DNA from: Nitrososphaeraceae archaeon | GTDB lineage: Archaea; Thermoproteota; Nitrososphaeria; Nitrososphaerales; Nitrososphaeraceae | Assembly: GCA_025922715.1 (NCBI GenBank) | Contig: JAICHH010000057.1 | Location: forward strand, 1-10,251 | DNA length: 10,251 bases | Reading direction: 5' to 3' | Part shown: one piece after another, positions 6,868 through 10,251 of the stretch | Numbering within the stretch: position 1 is the first letter of the stretch | How the letters are laid out: every line of letters begins with the position of its first letter | Position numbers and translations under genes: made by a program | The notes under the pieces: generated by a model | Told to the model about the DNA's origin: nothing | Databases searched by the model: none | What the model saw: only the letters and a program-made list of their open reading frames with translations

Positions 6868-7941
6868 ATGAAAAGTAAAGAGATCTCAAGTTCTTCTGGC
6901 AAGGCTATGTTTATTATTCCAGAAGATTCTGATGATCTTTTTACTTTAAGAAGGATCATCAAGACAGATAATATAGTAGTGTCTGATACCTCTCGAGTAA
7001 TAAAATTTGAAAAGGAATATTCTCGACCAGATAGAGAAAGAGTAAAAATTCGTGTATCAGTTAAAGTAGAGAAAATAGGCCTGGATGAATCTATAGATAG
7101 ATTGAGAATAGCTGGGACAATCATTGAATCAAATAATAGTCTTGTACCAAAAGGAACATATCATTCAATTATAGTTCAAATTGGAAATAATATTGTTGTT
7201 GATAAAGGTAAAAAATGGGAAGAGCTAGATTTAAAACTTTTGAAATCTGATATCGCCGGATCTTTTATTATTGTAGCCATTGATACAAAGGAAGCTGGAA
7301 TTGCGAAAATAGCGGGAACTCATTTAGAAATTATTCCAAATATTTACTCAGGACAAAGCGGAAAATATTATACTCAGGGAGCCAAGAATAATCCCAATAT
7401 GGATATCTTCTTTGAAGAAGTATATCTCGCATTCCATAGTATAGTAAATGAAGATGGAAACTATAAAGTAATAATATTTGGTCCAGGAGAAACAAAAAGA
7501 AGGTTTTACAATTTTATTATAGATAAAAAATCTACTTATAAAGATATATCAACTGTTATTGATGGGATTGATGTAGCAGGCGAAGATGGAGTAATGGTAT
7601 TTCTCAGATCTCCATCACTCAAAGAAGTTATGAGCTCTAGTAAAATATCCTTTGTATCTGCAATATTAGACAATATCATGTTACAGGTTAGTAGAGGTGA
7701 AGAAAAATATGTTATGGGATTCAGAGAAGTGGGTGAGGCAATTAAATTGAAATCTGTTGAATCCCTTGTTTTTTCTGATTCTATATTTAAAGAGTTAAAG
7801 GAAGAACAAATAATAAACATGCTAAATACAGCAGAAACGTATGGAGCTAAAGTATATGCTGTTGACTCTTCAACAGATATTGGATTAAGAGTATCTGCAT
7901 TAGGTGGCATAGTTGCATTGCTTCGATATCAACTTCGTTAA
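6868..7941 (+). CDS. pelA: Archaeal pelota (Dom34), ribosome rescue / mRNA surveillance factor
   Basis: A 357-residue protein of full length for archaeal pelota, an eRF1-like factor that enters the A site of stalled ribosomes with aEF1A and lets ABCE1 split them. Domain 1 (about 1-130, Sm-like) has the family start GKAMFIIPEDSDDLFTLRRII and the basic segment RPDRERVKIRVSVKVEKI. Domain 2 (about 131-262, eRF1_2-like) carries IIFGPGETKRRFYNFI (202-217). Domain 3 (about 265-357, eRF1_3-like) has SRGEEKYVMGFREVGEAI (275-292) and ends in ALGGIVALLRYQL. There is no GGQ motif, as expected for pelota, which rescues ribosomes without hydrolysing the peptide. The ATG at 6868 fits the family N-terminus. 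It probably shares a transcript with the unknown gene 39 bases upstream. A T6 run and pyrimidine-rich tract follow the stop. Confidence 0.95.
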   Translation: MKSKEISSSSGKAMFIIPEDSDDLFTLRRIIKTDNIVVSDTSRVIKFEKEYSRPDRERVKIRVSVKVEKIGLDESIDRLRIAGTIIESNNSLVPKGTYHSIIVQIGNNIVVDKGKKWEELDLKLLKSDIAGSFIIVAIDTKEAGIAKIAGTHLEIIPNIYSGQSGKYYTQGAKNNPNMDIFFEEVYLAFHSIVNEDGNYKVIIFGPGETKRRFYNFIIDKKSTYKDISTVIDGIDVAGEDGVMVFLRSPSLKEVMSSSKISFVSAILDNIMLQVSRGEEKYVMGFREVGEAIKLKSVESLVFSDSIFKELKEEQIINMLNTAETYGAKVYAVDSSTDIGLRVSALGGIVALLRYQLR

Positions 7942-7945
7942 ATAG

Positions 7946-7962
7946 TTTTTTATCCCTTCTCT
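7946..7962 (+). terminator. T6 plus pyrimidine tract after pelota
   Basis: T6 followed by a pyrimidine-rich stretch starts a few bases after the pelota stop codon, in the 80-base gap before the convergent phosphatase gene. It is a plausible archaeal T-rich terminator. Confidence 0.4.
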
Positions 7963-8021
7963 ATAAATTATCTGGTAATGAGATATTATTCTTGTTATAC
8001 TATAAAATATTAATAGAAATT

Positions 8022-8783
8022 TCAAGCATTTCTGCGACTGACTATGACCGTAACGTTATCGAAACCGCCATTATTATTAGCTTTTTCAACTAGGCTTTTA
8101 CATATTTGATCACATTTTTTTTTGTAATTATTTTTGAATATATCTAATATTTCGTTTTCGTATATCATATCTGTAAGACCATCAGAACATAATAGTAAAT
8201 ATTCTCCTTGATGCCATTTACAATTAGTTAGATATGGATTAATTTGTTCGCTTATACCCAAAGCTTGGGTTAAAATATGTCTCAAAGGATGTTTGGTGGC
8301 ATATTCTTTTGAAATTCTTTCCTCTCTGTCTTGATTATCTACTAATGTATGATCTTTGGTCAGCATTGATATCTTTTCTTTTTGGATATCAATAATATAC
8401 AATCTGCTATCTCCAATATTTGCAATGTGTAAATTATTTGATTCAGATATTATACAAAGAACTATTGTTGTTCCCATATTGTGTAACGAAGGATCATATG
8501 ATCCTTCTATTCTAATTTTATAATTTGCAAGATTTAATGCTTGTAGTAAATAGTTATCTATTTTTATTTCTTTTATAATATTATCTTCTATTTGGTTAGT
8601 TAAATATTTAGAAATAGTTTCTACCGCTAGTTTACTTGCTATTTCGCCGCCATTGTGACCTCCTATTCCATCTGCAAGCATTAAAATTTTAGATTCTCTA
8701 TTGATATATGTAGAGTCTTCGTTATTTGCTCTGACTTTTCCAATATCAGTGTGAACAGAGATTTCTATGTTATTTGAAAGCAC
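8022..8783 (-). CDS. PP2C-family Ser/Thr protein phosphatase (PrpC/Stp1-like)
   Basis: A 253-residue, single-domain metal-dependent (PPM/PP2C) phosphatase that removes phosphate from Ser/Thr residues in the cytoplasm. All main motifs are present: TDIGKVRANNED (12-23, with the phosphate-binding Arg R18 and metal residues), LADGIGGHNGGEIAS (36-50, metal ligand D38), NMGTTIVLCII (102-112), IANIGDSRLYII (120-131), LTKDHTLVDNQ (141-151), HPLRHILTQALG (165-176), LLLCSDGLTDMI (196-207, D201) and GGFDNVTVIVSR (239-250, D242). It looks catalytically complete and has no membrane anchor. GTG at 8783 is chosen as start because a stop lies three codons upstream and the domain begins almost at once. No kinase, FHA or secretion-type partner is nearby, so the target is unknown. 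The gene is convergent with pelota and 111 bases downstream of cutA, probably with its own promoter. Confidence 0.93.
   Translation of the reverse strand: MLSNNIEISVHTDIGKVRANNEDSTYINRESKILMLADGIGGHNGGEIASKLAVETISKYLTNQIEDNIIKEIKIDNYLLQALNLANYKIRIEGSYDPSLHNMGTTIVLCIISESNNLHIANIGDSRLYIIDIQKEKISMLTKDHTLVDNQDREERISKEYATKHPLRHILTQALGISEQINPYLTNCKWHQGEYLLLCSDGLTDMIYENEILDIFKNNYKKKCDQICKSLVEKANNNGGFDNVTVIVSRRNA
8488..8507. repeat. 20-bp perfect palindrome inside the phosphatase gene
   Basis: GAAGGATCATATGATCCTTC is a perfect palindrome of ten base pairs per arm. It lies in the region coding for Glu93-Gly-Ser-Tyr-Asp-Pro-Ser99 of the phosphatase. It could form a hairpin in RNA or a dimer-binding site in DNA, or it may be a coincidence of codon choice. 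Confidence 0.5.
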
Positions 8784-8810
8784 TATAAATTATAATTATT
8801 CAAACAGTTA

Positions 8811-8820
8811 ATTTAAATTT
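8811..8820 (-). promoter_or_regulatory. Possible TATA-like box of the phosphatase gene
   Basis: The minus strand reads AAATTTAAAT here, centred about 33 bp ahead of the GTG start at 8783. The surrounding DNA is so AT-rich that this is a tentative call. Confidence 0.3.
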
Positions 8821-8837
8821 TATTTTGAGCAATTAAT

Positions 8838-8845
8838 AAAAAAAA
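8838..8845 (-). terminator. T8 run (minus strand), likely terminator of cutA
   Basis: Eight A residues on the plus strand form a T8 run on the minus strand, 50-57 bases after the cutA stop and ahead of the phosphatase gene. This suggests the two minus-strand genes are separate transcription units. Confidence 0.4.
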
Positions 8846-8894
8846 TTTTATTTAGAACTTGTATATAATAACAATATTACAACTGTTTTAATTT

Positions 8895-9230
8895 TTAGCT
8901 TTTAATGGAATCGATCATCCATTTTAAATATGACTTAGAGACATCGTTCATCTTAACTTCAATGATTTCTGGAACATCATACGGGTGAATTCTTGCAATT
9001 TCCAATTTAAGTTTTGTAGCCAAAGATTTGGTTGTTTTCAATAAGACCATAATTTCCTCATGATCTTCAAGTTTGTTACTCCAAGAATAAAATGATCTTA
9101 TGGGCACTAAACTAATACATGCACATAATTTTTTTTCTATAATTAGATCATTAACATTCTGAATTATTGATTCCTTATTTGGGAATGTGGATATTATTAT
9201 GACAGCTGACTGGTTTCTCCCCCGCCTCAT
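8895..9230 (-). CDS. cutA: CutA1-family protein (divalent-cation tolerance protein)
   Basis: A 111-residue CutA1 protein, the usual family length. CutA forms very stable trimers of ferredoxin-like subunits that resemble PII signalling proteins. It was first linked to copper tolerance in E. coli, but its real role remains unclear. Diagnostic segments are CACISLVPIRSFYSWSNKLE (36-55) with C36 and C38, the EEIMVLLKT strand (58-66) and HPYDVPEIIEVK (82-93). The family's short C-terminal helix with W104 completes the domain. There is no signal peptide, so the protein is cytoplasmic. The eight residues before the first strand (MRRGRNQS) are slightly basic. A TATA-like CTTATAATA on the minus strand is centred 27 bp ahead of the ATG, predicting a leaderless mRNA. 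Confidence 0.95.
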   Translation of the reverse strand: MRRGRNQSAVIIISTFPNKESIIQNVNDLIIEKKLCACISLVPIRSFYSWSNKLEDHEEIMVLLKTTKSLATKLKLEIARIHPYDVPEIIEVKMNDVSKSYLKWMIDSIKS

Positions 9231-9251
9231 TGGTACTTAAACTATAACAGA

Positions 9252-9261
9252 GTATTATAAG
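9252..9261 (-). promoter_or_regulatory. TATA-like box of cutA
   Basis: The minus strand reads CTTATAATAC here, centred about 27 bp ahead of the cutA ATG at 9230. This is the spacing expected if transcription starts at the start codon itself. Confidence 0.4.
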
Positions 9262-9596
9262 ATTTTAGATCATTTTTTTGATACTATCTTCTTATATATG
9301 CATGCTAGAAGGATTTTACAAATTTTACCTACAATAATAGAAAATCAATTAACAGTTGCTTTCATCCATGAAAAATAAATAATTTATCACTTTTTATTAT
9401 ATCCGTCAAAGTTATTACTAAAATGTGAGGATGAAATTTAAACAATTTGTTAAAGGACTTAACAAGTTGGTTTATCACTTTTAGATTGTAACGTTTGTTC
9501 ACTCTGGGTATTTACTATAGAAGGCGGTAGGTTAAAAAACGAGTTTATTATGCAAATAAACATTTCCGTAAAGATGATAATTGTATAATTTTAAAT

Positions 9597-9617
9597 AATA
9601 ATAATGATGATGATGAT
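9597..9617. repeat. Short AAT/GAT trinucleotide tract
   Basis: About four AAT units run into four GAT units, a simple-sequence tract. The frame that would read it as Asn-Asn-Asn-Asn-Asp-Asp-Asp-Asp has no start codon, so it is treated as non-coding. Confidence 0.6.
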
Positions 9618-10130
9618 GCTGAATATCAGAAATTCTCACAAAGGTTTTAGATAAAGTTATTTATTATATGAATAAACTTTTGTATCAAAATTGCAGAATT
9701 GAAATTATTATTATAACAATAATGCTTCTATTAGAAATACCAAATATTATTGTCAACGAAATTATCAATATATAACTAAAAATTAACAGATATTATGTTC
9801 CACTCTAACTTTTCTATATTCATACTTTAATTTTTATTTTCAAATACGTCTACTTTTTATTCTAGATACTTAATATTTATATTAATTAGATTTATTTAGT
9901 AAAAAATTCCTAAGTTATTATTAAAATTAAACAAATTTAAATATCTAATTATATTCTACAAAATATTAATTAAGAACTTTAATTAACTAGTTTATTCCTT
10001 AATTTAATAGTTTAAAATCATTTTTCTCTTCTCTTTACATACATATAAAATTATAGAAAATAAAATAAATCTACAGTAATACTTCCTAATGACCCTATTG
10101 TTACACTTAATTTTTGGCTCCATGTTTTGC

Positions 10131-10230
10131 TATTACTAGTCAATTATTCTCAGCTCAAAACTAGTGATACACTGACGATTCAGACGGCCTTTAATCAGAT
10201 TTATACTATACCTACGATACGTATAGTATA
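10131..10230. repeat. Three consecutive inverted repeats (possible structured RNA)
   Basis: Arm TATTACTAGT (10131-10140) pairs with ACTAGTGATA (10160-10169), ten pairs with one G-U. CTGA (10172-10175) pairs with TCAG (10180-10183) across a 4-base loop. TATACTATAC (10202-10211) pairs perfectly with GTATAGTATA (10221-10230) across nine bases. A TATA-like ACATATAAAA at 10041-10050 could start a transcript near 10073 that would cover all three. No known RNA family is recognised, and the window ends soon after. Confidence 0.45.
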
Positions 10231-10251
10231 TATCCAACAAAAGTAAACAAA

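Larger units (their letters stand above)
9262..10251. other. Gene-free, very AT-rich stretch to the right edge
   Basis: About 1 kb without a credible gene. Frames inspected are short or lack a start codon, and no tRNA- or rRNA-like sequence is recognisable. It holds a trinucleotide tract (9597-9617), two TTAATTAA copies five bases apart (9966-9986), an almost GC-free section around 9880-10010, and three inverted repeats in the last 120 bases (described separately). It is either a long intergenic region or the site of an unrecognised non-coding RNA. Confidence 0.5.

Noticed and set aside
6852..7124. 90-codon minus-strand open frame opposite the start of pelota
   Set aside because: Antisense to a recognised domain, no motif and no promoter evidence.
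7536..7910. 124-codon minus-strand open frame opposite pelota
   Set aside because: Fully antisense to pelota domains 2-3, with Ser/Thr/Ile-rich composition typical of a shadow; no motif.
9383..9482. Two copies of TTTATCACTTTT 88 bases apart
   Set aside because: Twelve AT-rich bases repeated twice is not significant at this composition; no further copies were seen.
9431..9484. 17-codon frame MKFKQFVKGLNKLVYHF in the right-hand gap
   Set aside because: A basic amphipathic-looking peptide, but frames this short arise often by chance; no promoter, conservation or partner can be shown.
9601..9625. Box C/D-like sRNA signal (ATGATGA followed by CTGA)
   Set aside because: The boxes arise from the trinucleotide repeat and are far too close together to leave a guide region.
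9531..9649. Open frame running through the AAT/GAT tract (Asn4-Asp4)
   Set aside because: No ATG, GTG or TTG start at its beginning, about 40 codons, and driven by the simple repeat.
1..10251. CRISPR array, insertion sequence, prophage, toxin-antitoxin or restriction system
   Set aside because: No regularly spaced repeats, transposase, integrase, phage or defence-type motifs were seen on either strand.

Overview
The window looks like chromosome of a low-GC archaeon, most likely a Nitrososphaerota (Thaumarchaeota, ammonia-oxidiser lineage) member. The evidence is an ESCRT-III/CdvB-type cell-division protein, an archaeal pelota, an archaeal-type endonuclease III, TATA-like boxes 25-35 bp ahead of several start codons with no Shine-Dalgarno sequence (near-leaderless transcripts), T-run terminators, and small unknown proteins whose general look I associate with this phylum. 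The genus cannot be fixed from sequence alone. The DNA is very AT-rich and coding density is low, with four gene-poor gaps of about 0.5-1 kb.

Layout, left to right: the 3' end of a gene entering from the left (1-93); a secreted or anchored type I membrane protein (261-1013, +) convergent with endonuclease III nth (1020-1736, -), six bases apart; a lone TPR remnant (1917-2105, -) in a decayed-looking gap; an ESCRT-III/CdvB paralogue (2634-3296, -); a divergent intergenic region with an unusual cluster of overlapping inverted repeats (3727-3775); an M3-like zinc peptidase (3872-5350, +); a gap; a 119-residue protein with a glycine hinge (5845-6204, +); a 149-residue unknown protein (6379-6828, +) just ahead of pelota (6868-7941, +), probably co-transcribed; then on the minus strand a complete PP2C-type Ser/Thr phosphatase (8022-8783) and CutA (8895-9230); and finally about 1 kb without a gene that ends in a cluster of hairpins (10131-10230).

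Most genes are housekeeping or conserved archaeal functions: base-excision repair, division or membrane remodelling, peptide turnover, ribosome rescue, phosphoprotein signalling and a CutA trimer protein. They appear to be separate short transcription units rather than one pathway. The only likely operon is the unknown 149-residue gene with pelota. There is no sign of a prophage, transposon, CRISPR array or toxin-antitoxin pair. The least explained parts are the unknown gene coupled to pelota, the inverted-repeat cluster ahead of the peptidase promoter, the hairpin cluster at the right end, and a 20-bp perfect palindrome inside the phosphatase gene.
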